NCBI GenBank assembly: GCA_020638905.1
Contig: JACKHP010000004.1
Span: forward strand, 124,001 to 188,000
Origin: Planctomycetota bacterium
Lineage (GTDB): Bacteria; Planctomycetota; B15-G4
Reading direction: 5' to 3'
Length of the DNA: 64,000 nt
In this document: positions 23,656 through 32,824 of the stretch, piece after piece
Numbering within the stretch: position 1 is the stretch's first letter
Layout of the letters: each line of letters opens with the position of its first letter
Translations under genes and position numbers: made by a program
The notes under the pieces: generated by a model
Databases searched by the model: none
The model's input: the letters and a program-made list of their open reading frames with translations, nothing else
What the model was told of the DNA's origin: nothing

Positions 23656-24680
23656 GTTCGACACGCGGCCGAGCTCTCGTGTTGACAGGCACGATCCTTT
23701 CCCTTATCGTCTTTGGGCTTGCGGTTTTCATCCATAACACCTTATACCGCAACGACTTAGAGCGAGCCGCCTTGCTCCGGCACGAGATCCGGGCCCTCCT
23801 CGACGAGCCCGCAGCACGAGAACCGGTCCGCTCCGGAGAGGACGTGGACTTCGAGTCGGCCCTCCTCCAGATGCCGAAAGCCCTCGTCATCGACGCCCTC
23901 CCCATGTTCGAGGAGTCGGAACGTACGGCCTTCACCCGCTTCCGCTGGGGACGCGACGAGCCGTCGACCGACACGACCGAGGGACGCCTCGCCCCCGCGC
24001 TCGACACGCGGACCACGCTCGAGGCCGGTTCGCTCTCGCTGTCGTGGCAGGTCGATCCCGCGACCAAGCGCCTCGCGGCCTCGCTGCCCGAGGGCGACCG
24101 GCTGGTGCACCGCGTGGCGCGCGCGCTCGACGGCGCTCCGCCCGCCTTCGTGGCCGTGCTGCCGCTCGAGACCACGCGCTGGCGCGACGGCGACCTTCCG
24201 CTGCACCAGGCCAGCGTCACCTATCAGGTGTGGACGACCCGGGTGCGCGACGCCGGCCCCGGCGTCGACCCGCTGACGGTCGACAGCGCCGGCGGCGATC
24301 TGGTTACCGTCCGGCTCCCCGACCACTTCACGCTGCGGCTCGTCTCGGGTGACACCGAGCGGGCCGTGATCCGCGTGGAGGTCGGTCCGGAGGGTCAGCC
24401 GGTGGCCGAGAGCCTGCTCGAACTCTCGCCCGGCGACGAGTTGTCCCTCGGGTCACGTCCGCTCGGACTGACCCTCGACGCCCTCGCCGTCGTGCCCGGA
24501 GAACGCCTCACCAACCGACAGCGGCTCGTCTTCAAGAGCGACGGCAGCCTGGTCCTCGACCAGGCGACCGGACGACCCAAGACCGACGACTCGCAAGTCC
24601 TGCTGGCCGTGAATGTCCTGATTGCTACCCTGAGCGACCCCTCCGGCAGCACCCGAACGCTGGAGTGCGACCTGCCGTGA
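23652..24680 (+). CDS. Bitopic membrane protein of the secretin locus, family unknown
   Basis: 342 residues; ATG 23652 overlaps the previous stop (ATGA). A short cytoplasmic N-terminus (MSSTRGRA), one transmembrane helix (about 9-29) and a long periplasmic region with beta-rich segments (LSLSWQVDPATKRL; VTVRLPDHFTLRLV; AVIRVEVGPEGQPV). I do not recognise a family. Its place between PilO-like and secretin genes is where pilP or gspC normally lies, so a secretin-docking role is a reasonable inference. Codons for the membrane helix and just after (23690-23765) are unusually AT-rich, with CTT, TTT, GTT and two TTA codons unlike the rest of the window. A promoter-like sequence lies in the same stretch. 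Confidence 0.6.
   Translation: MSSTRGRALVLTGTILSLIVFGLAVFIHNTLYRNDLERAALLRHEIRALLDEPAAREPVRSGEDVDFESALLQMPKALVIDALPMFEESERTAFTRFRWGRDEPSTDTTEGRLAPALDTRTTLEAGSLSLSWQVDPATKRLAASLPEGDRLVHRVARALDGAPPAFVAVLPLETTRWRDGDLPLHQASVTYQVWTTRVRDAGPGVDPLTVDSAGGDLVTVRLPDHFTLRLVSGDTERAVIRVEVGPEGQPVAESLLELSPGDELSLGSRPLGLTLDALAVVPGERLTNRQRLVFKSDGSLVLDQATGRPKTDDSQVLLAVNVLIATLSDPSGSTRTLECDLP
23682..23710 (+). promoter_or_regulatory. Possible internal promoter inside the membrane-helix codons
   Basis: TTGACA (23682-23687, full -35 match), a 17-base spacer and TATCGT (23705-23710, 4 of 6). It lies inside the gene at 23652, in the most AT-rich stretch of the region, about 970 bases before the first secretin gene. 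It may be an internal operon promoter or a by-product of the odd codon choice. Confidence 0.3.
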
Positions 24681-27391
24681 CCATCCCCGCACGGAATGGG
24701 CTGACCATGCTGCGCATCGTTTCCGTCCTCAGCCTCGCGCTGATCTTCGCCGTCTCGTGCGGCGCTCCTCCCACCCAGCCCGAGCAGGACGCGCCGTCCG
24801 CCGAGCCCGTGAGCCCGCCGCCGGCGAGCACGCAGGCCGACACGACGACGGCGCAGGCGGCGCCCCAGCCCAGCGCACGCAGCGCCGAGCAGAAGGCCGG
24901 CGACGCCAAGGCCGCGCAACGCGACATGCGCGCGATCTCGCCCGACGAGCTGAAAGAACTCGTGCGCGCCGCGCAGGAGCACGCCGCGCTCGTCGACGAG
25001 CGCACGAGCGTGCTCGTCGAGGGCTTCGTCGACCAGGGCCTCGCCGCGCTCGAGCGCGGCGACGTGTCCGAAGCGCACACGCTCTTCGCGCACGCCTACC
25101 AGCTCGATCCCGACAACCCCGTGGCACGCGACCTCTTCGATCGCACCGGCGCCGTGACCGGCGACGAGCGCGCCACCATCGGCGCGCTGGCCGACTCCGC
25201 GCGCGGCATGAGCGAGGTGCGTCGCCAGCAGCGCGGCATCCTGGTCGACAACAAGCTCGAGCAGGGACAGCGCGCGATGCAGGCCGGCGACTTCGACCAG
25301 GCCATCGTGCACTTCGAGGACGCCCTCGCGCTGGTGCGCTTCAACCCCGACGCGACCGGCAGCGGCGACGAGGCCGACATCGCCGCGCTGCTGGCCAGCG
25401 CGCGCTACGAGCGCGACCGCGCGCTCGAGCAGCGTGACGCCGAGATCGCCCAGCGCGCCGCCGAGGTCCAGCAGCAGTACGACCGCGCCGAGGAGAACCG
25501 CACGCAGCTCCAGATCGACGCGCTGCTGCGCACGGCCGACGACGCGTTCCTGCGCGACGACTACGACACCGCCATCGGCGACCTCGACAAGGTGCTGCAG
25601 ATCGACCCGCGGCACGAGGTCGCCTCGCACCGCCGACGCATCGCGTTCAAGGCCAAGAACGAGATGGAGGCCCAGAAGATCCGCCGCGACTACCGCGACC
25701 AGTGGCAGAAGACCTTCGACGACCTCGAGAACGACACGCTCATCCCCAACGACCCGATCACCTACCCGTCGCCCGACGAGTGGGCGAAGATCGACGCGCG
25801 CGGCGCGAAGACCTTCCAGGGTCGCAACGAGGCCAAAGACCCCGACGACCTGGCCGTGGCCGACAAGCTGGCCAACGTGCGCATCCCGGTGAACTTCACC
25901 GACGCCACCCTGGCCGACGTGGTCTCGAACCTGCAGCAGGTGGCGCAGGTGAACTTCCTGCTGTCGCCCGACGCGCGCGACGCCGGGGGCGACGAGCAGT
26001 ACAACCTGCTCGACCGCAACCCGCAGCCCGTCCAGCGCGTGCTCAAGACGCTGCTCGAGGACCTGAGCATCACGCCGATGACGTACACGATCCGTGACGG
26101 CGTCGTGCGCATCATCACGAAGGACGAGGCGCGCGACGACTACGTGCTCGAGATGTACGACATCCGCGACCTGACGTTCACGCCGGTCGACCACGCCGCC
26201 GAGGACTTCAACCTGCTCCCGTCGGGCACCGACAAGGAGAGCTTCACCGAGGGCGTCGAGGACGACGAGCCGCTGCCGCTGGTCAGCTCCGACACCCTGC
26301 AGTCGCTGATCCTCGACAACATCGCGCCCGAGACCTGGACCGACGACCCGAATCGCACGATCTCGGAGATGTCGGGCACGCTGATCGTCAAGACGACGCC
26401 CGACGTGCACGAGCAGATCCGCAGCCTGCTGGCCGACCTGCGTCAGAACACGACCACGCTGATCAGCATCCAGACGCGCTTCATCGAGGTCGAGGACAGC
26501 TTCCTCGAGGACATCGGCGTCGACCTGCGCGGTCTCGATCCCGCCACCGGCGGCGCCCTCGAGGACTTCGGCCAGGCCAACGTGGGCGGCGTCGGCACGC
26601 CCAACGCCCCGGCGGGCATCGGCACCGACATCGACACCGGCGCCTACTACGCCGGCAAGGACGGTGACCTCAAGGGCCGCACCGAGCACCTGTTCGACAC
26701 GGTGCTGGGCGAGACCGGCGTGCTCTCGAACTCGGGCGGCCTGTCGCTCGAGGCCCTGTTCCTGAACAACACGAACGTGAACGCCGTCCTGCGTGCGGTG
26801 CGCAAGTACCAGAACAGCAACATCGTGAACGCGCCCAGCCTCACGCTGCGCAGCGGGCAGCGCGGCAACATCCGCGTGCTGACGAACCGCACCTACGTGC
26901 GCGACTTCGAGCCCGAGATCGCGCAGGCTGCCGTGATCGCGCAGCCCGAGCTCGACGTCGTGAAGGACGGCATCGTGCTCGACGTGCGGGCCGCGGCATC
27001 GGCCGACCGGCGCTTCATCACGCTCGAGCTGCGTCCCACGGTGGCCGAGCTCATCCCCGACGAGAACGGCAACCCGCTCAAGGAGGAGCTCGTCTCGCTC
27101 GGGACGCCGAACGCGAACAACGTCACGCTGCAGCTCCCCGAGCTGAAGATCCAGCGCCTGCGCACCACGGCCACCGTGCCCGACGGCGCCACGCTGCTGC
27201 TCGGCGGATTGAAGACGTCCATCGAGCAGGACCAGACGTCCGAGACGCCGTTCCTCTCCGACATCCCGTTCATCGGTGCGCTCTTCCGGCACAAGGGCGA
27301 GTACACCAGCAAGCGCAAGCTGCTCATCCTGCTCACGGCGACCATCATCGATCCCGAGGAGCAGGAGCCCGGCGCGCCCTTCCGTCGCTGA
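24677..27391 (+). CDS. Secretin lipoprotein 1 (GspD/PilQ superfamily) with TPR-like N-terminus
   Basis: 904 residues from GTG 24677 (GTGA overlap, GGAG 11 bases upstream); ATG 24707 is the alternative. A lipoprotein signal ends at the lipobox FAVSC (Cys about residue 28). Then comes a low-complexity Pro/Ala/Gln linker, and TPR-like helices (about 80-360) including ALERGDVSEAHTLFAHAYQ and NDYDTAIGDLDKVLQ-type repeats. Secretin N0/N1-like domains follow (about 400-600, including VPVNF-type strands and ADVVSNLQQVAQVNFL). The beta-barrel domain (about 590-900) has TRFIEVEDSFLEDIGVDLRG and the signature VPDGATLLLGGL near the C-terminus. It should form the outer-membrane gate of the machine. The TPR part replaces the usual N-terminal layout. 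Confidence 0.85.
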   Translation: MTIPARNGLTMLRIVSVLSLALIFAVSCGAPPTQPEQDAPSAEPVSPPPASTQADTTTAQAAPQPSARSAEQKAGDAKAAQRDMRAISPDELKELVRAAQEHAALVDERTSVLVEGFVDQGLAALERGDVSEAHTLFAHAYQLDPDNPVARDLFDRTGAVTGDERATIGALADSARGMSEVRRQQRGILVDNKLEQGQRAMQAGDFDQAIVHFEDALALVRFNPDATGSGDEADIAALLASARYERDRALEQRDAEIAQRAAEVQQQYDRAEENRTQLQIDALLRTADDAFLRDDYDTAIGDLDKVLQIDPRHEVASHRRRIAFKAKNEMEAQKIRRDYRDQWQKTFDDLENDTLIPNDPITYPSPDEWAKIDARGAKTFQGRNEAKDPDDLAVADKLANVRIPVNFTDATLADVVSNLQQVAQVNFLLSPDARDAGGDEQYNLLDRNPQPVQRVLKTLLEDLSITPMTYTIRDGVVRIITKDEARDDYVLEMYDIRDLTFTPVDHAAEDFNLLPSGTDKESFTEGVEDDEPLPLVSSDTLQSLILDNIAPETWTDDPNRTISEMSGTLIVKTTPDVHEQIRSLLADLRQNTTTLISIQTRFIEVEDSFLEDIGVDLRGLDPATGGALEDFGQANVGGVGTPNAPAGIGTDIDTGAYYAGKDGDLKGRTEHLFDTVLGETGVLSNSGGLSLEALFLNNTNVNAVLRAVRKYQNSNIVNAPSLTLRSGQRGNIRVLTNRTYVRDFEPEIAQAAVIAQPELDVVKDGIVLDVRAAASADRRFITLELRPTVAELIPDENGNPLKEELVSLGTPNANNVTLQLPELKIQRLRTTATVPDGATLLLGGLKTSIEQDQTSETPFLSDIPFIGALFRHKGEYTSKRKLLILLTATIIDPEEQEPGAPFRR

Positions 27392-27426
27392 GCCGTCCGC
27401 CTCCTCCCGATCCCGATCCAAGGCCC

Positions 27427-30306
27427 ATGAACGGAATGCGCGCGCTCCTCCTCGTCGCCACCCTGGTCCTCGTCCCCACGCTGTCCGCCGCGTCCGCCGC
27501 GCCCCCGCGCGTCGCCCCGGTCCAGACCGCCGACGAGCAGGCACTGCTTCTCGCCGACGACCTGCGCTTCGCGAAGGACCTGGCGCGCCACAAGCTCTTC
27601 GCCCTGGCCACGCAGGTCGTCGAGCAGACGATCAAGAAGATCGAGGCGCTGCACGACACCGACCTGCTGGGAGAGGCCGAGTTCGTCGACGCCACGATCG
27701 ATCTCAAGGAGTCCGAGAACACGGCCGACGACGACCAGGTGCTGACCGGACTCACGGCCGGCATCGAACGGCTGCGCGATTGGATCCGTCCGGGTTCGCC
27801 GTACGCCTACCACCCGCTCAAGGTCGACGTGCTCGAGAGCCTGGCGGGCGCCCTGCGCGATCGGGGCAAGGTCCACGCGCGCCTCGGCCGCGACGGCGAC
27901 GCCGCGCAGTCGAAGCTGGCCGCCGACGACTTCGCGGAGGCGGACAAGGTCTACGAAGACCTCTACGACGAGTGCACCGCGCGCGCCGAGCAGCTGAAGA
28001 GCAACGAGGAGGCCGACGCCGCCGAGGCCATGAGCCTGCGCGGCAACTACGCCTACTACCTGCGCGGACTCAACAGCAACGAGTGGGCCGACGTCTCCGA
28101 CGATCCGGGCTTCCGCATCGAGCAGGCCATCGAACAGCTCGACGAGTTCCAGTGGGAGGTCAGCGACGAGAGCCTGGCCTACTACGAGTCGATGTACCAG
28201 CAGGCGCGCGCCTTCCACAAGCTGGCCGTCGTGCAACGCGGCAAGGGCGAGACCGAGGACGCCGACGAGAACGACTCCGAGGCGCGCGAGATCATCAAGA
28301 ACGCCCTCGAACTCGCCCGCGAGCACTTCTGGAGCTGGGTCGACACCGCGCCGGCCGCCGCGCAGGTCGCGATCTGCGGGCTGTTCTCCGACATGTGGGG
28401 ATACCTCGCCCAGCTCGAGGCCGAGTCCGGCGACCTGGCCAAGGGCCAGGAGTGGATCGACACGCTGGTCAAGGAGTTCGACACGAAGAAGGTCCCGCTC
28501 GGACGCCGCGGCTATCGCACGCTGCTCGACTGGGCCGAGACCCTCGACCGCCTCGGACGCGGCGCCCTCGCCACCCCCATCGCGAACCGCATCGCCCGCG
28601 AGGGACGCGGCACGCCCGAGGGCGAGCAGGCCGAGGTGCTGCTCGCGTCCCTCGTGCGCGGGACGTTCATCGAGTCGTCCGACGTGCTCATGTCGGTGGC
28701 GCGCGGCAACGTCACCGACGGGCAGTTCGCCGACGCCGCGTTCAACTTCGAACGAGCCGCCGCGCTCGCCACGTCCGACGAAGATCGTCGCCGCTTCGCC
28801 TTCGACGCCTGGAACGGCGCCGGCGACGCGCTCACGCGCCTCAAGCGCGACGTCGAGGCCGCGGTGGCCTTCGAGGAGGCGCTCAAGACCGCGCAGGCCC
28901 TCGAGCTCGGCAGCGACGCCATCGCGAGCGCCGCGTACCGCATGTACTCGGCCTTCAACCGGCGCTTCAAGGACACGGGCGACGCGTTCGACAAGAAGCA
29001 GCGCGACGCGGCGAGCGAGCGCCTGATCGAGATGGGCTACGAGGGCGACCTGCCCTTCCTGCGCGCCGAAGAGGCGTTCAGCGAGGTGGCCGACGGCGAC
29101 ACCCAGGGCTTCCTGGCGGTCAAGAGCGACTTCGAGGCCGTCTCGCCGAGCTCGCCGAACTACGAGAAGGCGATGGTCTACATCGCGCGCTGCCTGATGG
29201 GCATGGGCAAGCTCGAGGAGGCCGTGACCCAGCTCGCGACGGTCGAGGCGCGCGCGGCCGATCCCGCCCTCGAACCGAAGAACGCCGACGCCCGCGCCAA
29301 GCGCGAGATCGCCATGGCGCAGGCGCGGTACTACCACGCCGAACTGCTGCTGCGCGACGAGCTGAAGCGTCCCGCCGAGGCGCTCGCCGTGCTCGCGGGC
29401 TTCGAGGAGCAGATCACCAGCCAGGACGGGTTCTTCCCGCTCGTGCGCTACCTGCGCGTCAAGGCCCACGCGATGGAGGGCGACGTCGAGGGCGCCGAGC
29501 AGGCGCTGCAGGTGCTCGTCGACACCGGCGCCGAGGCCTCGTACCTGAGCTCGGCCGCGTTCTACGCCGCCAAGGCGCTCGAGGCCAAGGCACGCCAGGT
29601 GCAGGCCGACGGCGGCGATCCGGCCGAGGCGGCCGACCTGCTCGACCGGGCGGCCGACGCCCTGTGGATGTACTGCGAGAAGTCGGGCTTCGCCAGCTTC
29701 ACGAACCTCCTCACCACCGCCGACTGGTACCTCGAGGCCAAGAACCCGGCCGAGGCCCAGCGTGTCTTCCAGCGTGTGATCGACGTCTTCGCCTCGCGTG
29801 AACCGGCGTCCCGCATCGACCGCGCGCGCATCGGTCTCGCCACGGCGCTCGACGAGCAGCACGACTTCGGTCGCGCCCGCCCGGTCTGGAAGGACCTGCT
29901 CGCGCGCAACCCGAAGGACCCCACCGTCCGCCGCGGAGCAGCACGCAGCTTCGGCGGATGGCTCGAGCTGGGTCCCGACGACCAGGTGACCGAGGTGGCC
30001 GGCAGCGGCGACTACGCCGACGCCTACCAGATCTGGGTCGACCTGCAGCGCGCGGCCAACTCCGAGTCGAAGTACCACGACGTCTGGTGGGAGGCCAAGC
30101 TGGGCACGATCTACACGCTCTACCGGCAGCGCGAGATCGATCCCAAGCGGCTGTCCGACGCCCGCGAGCTGCTCGACAACCTGCGCCTGTCCACGCCCGA
30201 CTGGGACAAGAGCACCATCGAGTACCTCGACCCCGAATACCGTTACGAGCAGCTCTACTGGCCCTTCTTCAGGTATCTCGATCGCCAGGTCCCGGCGACG
30301 AAATGA
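27427..30306 (+). CDS. Large secreted TPR-repeat protein
   Basis: 959 residues. A signal peptide (about 1-25, cleavage near SAASAA) is followed almost entirely by paired amphipathic helices, most convincingly AFNFERAAALATSDEDRRR, AVAFEEALKTAQAL and AQRVFQRVIDVFASR. No enzymatic motif is visible. The helical solenoid predicts a periplasmic scaffold. It lies 35 bases after the first secretin on the same strand and before a second TPR protein and ExbBD, so I infer it assembles with or feeds that machine. The length is exceptional for a single-purpose TPR adaptor. Aromatic and acidic residues are frequent (NYAYYLRGLNSNEW, EHFWSWVDTAPAAAQ). Confidence 0.75.
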   Translation: MNGMRALLLVATLVLVPTLSAASAAPPRVAPVQTADEQALLLADDLRFAKDLARHKLFALATQVVEQTIKKIEALHDTDLLGEAEFVDATIDLKESENTADDDQVLTGLTAGIERLRDWIRPGSPYAYHPLKVDVLESLAGALRDRGKVHARLGRDGDAAQSKLAADDFAEADKVYEDLYDECTARAEQLKSNEEADAAEAMSLRGNYAYYLRGLNSNEWADVSDDPGFRIEQAIEQLDEFQWEVSDESLAYYESMYQQARAFHKLAVVQRGKGETEDADENDSEAREIIKNALELAREHFWSWVDTAPAAAQVAICGLFSDMWGYLAQLEAESGDLAKGQEWIDTLVKEFDTKKVPLGRRGYRTLLDWAETLDRLGRGALATPIANRIAREGRGTPEGEQAEVLLASLVRGTFIESSDVLMSVARGNVTDGQFADAAFNFERAAALATSDEDRRRFAFDAWNGAGDALTRLKRDVEAAVAFEEALKTAQALELGSDAIASAAYRMYSAFNRRFKDTGDAFDKKQRDAASERLIEMGYEGDLPFLRAEEAFSEVADGDTQGFLAVKSDFEAVSPSSPNYEKAMVYIARCLMGMGKLEEAVTQLATVEARAADPALEPKNADARAKREIAMAQARYYHAELLLRDELKRPAEALAVLAGFEEQITSQDGFFPLVRYLRVKAHAMEGDVEGAEQALQVLVDTGAEASYLSSAAFYAAKALEAKARQVQADGGDPAEAADLLDRAADALWMYCEKSGFASFTNLLTTADWYLEAKNPAEAQRVFQRVIDVFASREPASRIDRARIGLATALDEQHDFGRARPVWKDLLARNPKDPTVRRGAARSFGGWLELGPDDQVTEVAGSGDYADAYQIWVDLQRAANSESKYHDVWWEAKLGTIYTLYRQREIDPKRLSDARELLDNLRLSTPDWDKSTIEYLDPEYRYEQLYWPFFRYLDRQVPATK

Positions 30307-30311
30307 CCGGC

Positions 30312-30331
30312 CCTCCCGTCCCCCGGGGAGG
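30312..30331 (+). terminator. Hairpin after the large TPR gene
   Basis: CCTCCC (30312-30317) and GGGAGG (30326-30331) with a C/G-rich 8-base loop, followed by TTTGAT. It starts 6 bases after the stop at 30306 and could be a weak or attenuating terminator ahead of the next promoter. Confidence 0.4.
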
Positions 30332-30332
30332 T

Positions 30333-30361
30333 TTGATCGGATCAGGGGGCTCACCTAGAAT
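30333..30361 (+). promoter_or_regulatory. Candidate promoter for the TPR2-exbB-exbD-exbD segment
   Basis: TTGATC (30333-30338, 4 of 6), a 17-base spacer and TAGAAT (30356-30361, 5 of 6). It lies directly after the hairpin at 30312 and 52 bases before the start of the second TPR gene, so it would restart transcription of the distal part of the locus. Confidence 0.5.
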
Positions 30362-30412
30362 GCCGCCGCTCGCGCACGGCCTCCCCGAACGTCCGTCCGC
30401 ACGGAGATGACA

Positions 30413-31537
30413 GTGTCGTCCTCCACCTCGCCGCGCTGGTTCCTCGCAACCCTCCTGCTGCTCCTGGGCACGGGACGGCTGGCGGCCCAGAGTCGCATCG
30501 ACGTCCTCGACCCGCGCGGGCAGATCCGTCCCCTGCCGAACGCGGTGATCACGTCCGAGACGCTCGACGAGGTGAAGTTCGTCCGCGGCGAGCGCAACGA
30601 CGCGCGCAAGACGAGCGACATCGTGTCGATCGACTACGGACGCGGCTCGGCCACCTTCGAGGAGGCCCAGGCGGCCCTGACCTCGGGTGACCTGACGAAC
30701 GCCGTGAACCTGTTCTCGGCCGCGACGCGCGACACCGATCCCCCGTGGGTCGCGTCGCACGCGTTGCTGCAACTGGCCGAGATCCAGCTCCGACGCGGAG
30801 CCGAGCACCGCGCCGAGGCGCTCTCGACCGTCGAGCAGTTCCTGACGCAGTACCCCGAGCACAGGCTGCTGCCCTCGGCGCTGCTGCTCGAGGCCCGCAT
30901 CGCGACGTCGCTCAGCGACCGTACGAAGGCGGAAGAGGCCGTGAAGAAGGTCCGCGATCTCGCCGAGAGCGGGCGCATCACCGCCGACTGGGGCGTGCGT
31001 GCGTCGCTCCAGCAGGGCGAGGACCTGCTCGAGGCCGGACAGGCGCGCGAGGCCGGCACCGCCTTCGGCACCGCGCAGGATGCAGCCCAGGCCGCCCTCG
31101 CCAACCTCGGCGCACGCAAGGACCTCGAGTCCACGCTGCAGCGACTCGAACTCGAGGCGCGCACCGGCGCGGGATCCGCGCTGCTCGCCGGCGGCGACGT
31201 GAGTGGAGCGCGCTCGTACTTCGAGCGCCTCCAGAGCGAAGGCAGCTCCGACCCCGCCGTGGCCATGGCCGCGCGCAACGGGCTGGCCCAGGCCGACTTC
31301 CAGGACGGTGACTTCAAGGCCGCCCAGGTCGGCTTCGCGCAGGTCGCCGTCAAGGGCGCCGCGATCCCCGACCAGCATGCCAAGGCGCTGTACTTCCTCG
31401 GCCGCTGCGTCGAGTCCCTCGATGACAAGGGTCTCGAGCGCAACGGCCGCGCCAAGGCCCTCGAGTACTACAAGGAAGTCAGCCGGCGCTACCCGGGCTC
31501 GCGGTGGGCGCGGCTGGCGGAGCAGTCCCTTCCCTGA
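30413..31537 (+). CDS. Secreted TPR protein 2 of the secretin/ExbBD locus
   Basis: 374 residues from GTG 30413, preceded by GGAG at 30403-30406 with a 6-base gap; ATG 30407 abuts the same GGAG and is too close to be used. Signal peptide about 1-25 (WFLATLLLLLGTGRLAAQ). A short beta segment (about 26-70; RIDVLDPRGQI, then VKFVRGERNDARKTSDIVSI) precedes a TPR solenoid from about 75 to the end, for example YFERLQSEGSSDPAVAMAA, AQVGFAQVAVKGA and ALEYYKEVSRRYPGSRWAR. The last resembles the BamD/YbgF/tol-pal type tetratricopeptide. YbgF (CpoB) genes lie next to tolQRA, which matches the ExbB/ExbD genes directly downstream. Probably a periplasmic partner of the motor. Confidence 0.75.
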   Translation: MSSSTSPRWFLATLLLLLGTGRLAAQSRIDVLDPRGQIRPLPNAVITSETLDEVKFVRGERNDARKTSDIVSIDYGRGSATFEEAQAALTSGDLTNAVNLFSAATRDTDPPWVASHALLQLAEIQLRRGAEHRAEALSTVEQFLTQYPEHRLLPSALLLEARIATSLSDRTKAEEAVKKVRDLAESGRITADWGVRASLQQGEDLLEAGQAREAGTAFGTAQDAAQAALANLGARKDLESTLQRLELEARTGAGSALLAGGDVSGARSYFERLQSEGSSDPAVAMAARNGLAQADFQDGDFKAAQVGFAQVAVKGAAIPDQHAKALYFLGRCVESLDDKGLERNGRAKALEYYKEVSRRYPGSRWARLAEQSLP

Positions 31538-31558
31538 CCCTCTTCGAAAGCTAGACCG

Positions 31559-32296
31559 GTGAGCATCTCCAAACTGAAGGTCACTCCGTTCCTCTTCGGC
31601 CTCGCCGTCCTGGCGCTCCAGCCCGTCATGTGGGCTCAGGATGCGGGCGCCGCGCCGCCCGCCGAACCCGAGGCGGGCAACAAGCTCCAGAAGTTCTTCA
31701 ACGATGCAGGCACGATCGGCCTGATCATCATGTTCCTGTCGATCGTCGCGCTGACGCTCATCATCAAGGAGCTCATGGCGATGCGTCGCGACCAGCTCGC
31801 GCCGCCCGAGATCGTCGACGAGATCGAGGCGCTGTTCGAGGCCGGCGAGTACCAGGAGGCCATCGAGCTCTGCGAGACCGAGCCCTGCTACTTCACGAAC
31901 ATCGTGGCGGCCGGCCTGCCGAAGCTGAACGCGTCCTTCGAAGCGATGGAGAAGTCGCTCGAGGAGATGATCGAGGAGGAGACCATCAAGCTGCACGCGA
32001 GCCTGAGCTGGCTCTCGCTCATCGCGGCCGTGGCCCCCATGCTCGGCCTGCTCGGCACCGTCTCGGGCATGATCGGCGCGTTCAACCAGATCGCGGCCAG
32101 CAAGGGCCAGACGACCCCCGACCAGCTCGCCGGAAACATCTCCGAGGCGCTCATCACCACCATGCTCGGTCTGAGCGTGGCCATCCCGGTGACGTCGGCC
32201 TTCGTGTTCCTGCGCAACCGCGTCGTGTCGTACTCGCTCGAGATCTCGGCCGTCGTCGAAGACCTCTTCGAGCGCTTCCGTCCGCGCGAAGCCTGA
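31559..32296 (+). CDS. exbB: MotA/TolQ/ExbB proton channel family protein
   Basis: 245 residues from GTG 31559, 21 bases after the TPR gene. The first hydrophobic segment (about 10-26, ending VMWAQ) looks like a cleavable signal peptide, as in some extended ExbB proteins. Three transmembrane helices then match the family: about 51-69 (TIGLIIMFLSIVALTLIIK), about 150-172 (LIAAVAPMLGLLGTVSGMIGAF, the conserved TolQ/ExbB block) and about 193-215 (LITTMLGLSVAIPVTSAFVFL). It forms the pentameric stator that converts proton flow into movement, together with the two ExbD proteins encoded next. Confidence 0.93.
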   Translation: MSISKLKVTPFLFGLAVLALQPVMWAQDAGAAPPAEPEAGNKLQKFFNDAGTIGLIIMFLSIVALTLIIKELMAMRRDQLAPPEIVDEIEALFEAGEYQEAIELCETEPCYFTNIVAAGLPKLNASFEAMEKSLEEMIEEETIKLHASLSWLSLIAAVAPMLGLLGTVSGMIGAFNQIAASKGQTTPDQLAGNISEALITTMLGLSVAIPVTSAFVFLRNRVVSYSLEISAVVEDLFERFRPREA

Positions 32297-32326
32297 TCGT
32301 CCGACCGGTCCGAGGGAGCCACCCAC

Positions 32327-32788
32327 ATGGGTCGCAAGCGCAGCGAAGGCACCGCGATCGAGTTGGACATGACGCCGATGATCGACGTCGTGTTCCTCAT
32401 GATCATCTTCTTCATGATCGTGAACGACATGAGCCAGCAGGACCTCGCCGAGCTCAAGCTGCCCAAGGCCGACATGGCGGTCGACGACGAGAACGAGCCC
32501 GGCCGCATGATCGTGAACATCCTCACGGACGGTTCGATCGAGATCAAACGCGTCAAGTACGGGACGCTCGACGACAAGAACACCGAGAACGCCCTGCGCG
32601 CCTACCTGCTCACCGAGGTGGCGAAGGGCGAGAAGGACCCGGCCGGCTTGTCCGAGCGCTCGCTGCTGGTGCGGGCCGACAAGGCCACGCAGTTCAAGGA
32701 AGTCCAGAAGGTCATGCGCATCTGCGGCGAGAAGGGCATCCAGATCTACAAGGTGCACCTCGCCGCCGCCCAGAACGAGCAGAAGTGA
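32327..32788 (+). CDS. exbD: ExbD/TolR family protein 1
   Basis: 153 residues; GGGAG about 9 bases before ATG 32327. A short cytoplasmic N-terminus (ELDMTPMIDVVF) carries the invariant Asp of the single transmembrane helix (about 14-34) that relays protons with ExbB. The periplasmic domain (about 60-150) has the ExbD strand/helix alternation (MIVNILTDGSIEIK; LLVRADKATQFKEVQKVMRIC). The LTPMIDVVF-like motif reads MTPMIDVVF here. It is followed by a second ExbD gene 36 bases downstream. Two different ExbD chains could make a heterodimer at the centre of the ExbB pentamer. Confidence 0.92.
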   Translation: MGRKRSEGTAIELDMTPMIDVVFLMIIFFMIVNDMSQQDLAELKLPKADMAVDDENEPGRMIVNILTDGSIEIKRVKYGTLDDKNTENALRAYLLTEVAKGEKDPAGLSERSLLVRADKATQFKEVQKVMRICGEKGIQIYKVHLAAAQNEQK

Positions 32789-32824
32789 CGCGGTCGCCCT
32801 GCGACCCGCGAAGGAGTCACCCGA

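Noticed and set aside
21476..27391. Complete type IV pilus or type II secretion system
   Set aside because: Alignment and secretin genes are present, but no PilB/GspE or PilT ATPase, no PilC/GspF platform, no prepilin peptidase and no pilin-like N-terminal signals are encoded in the window.
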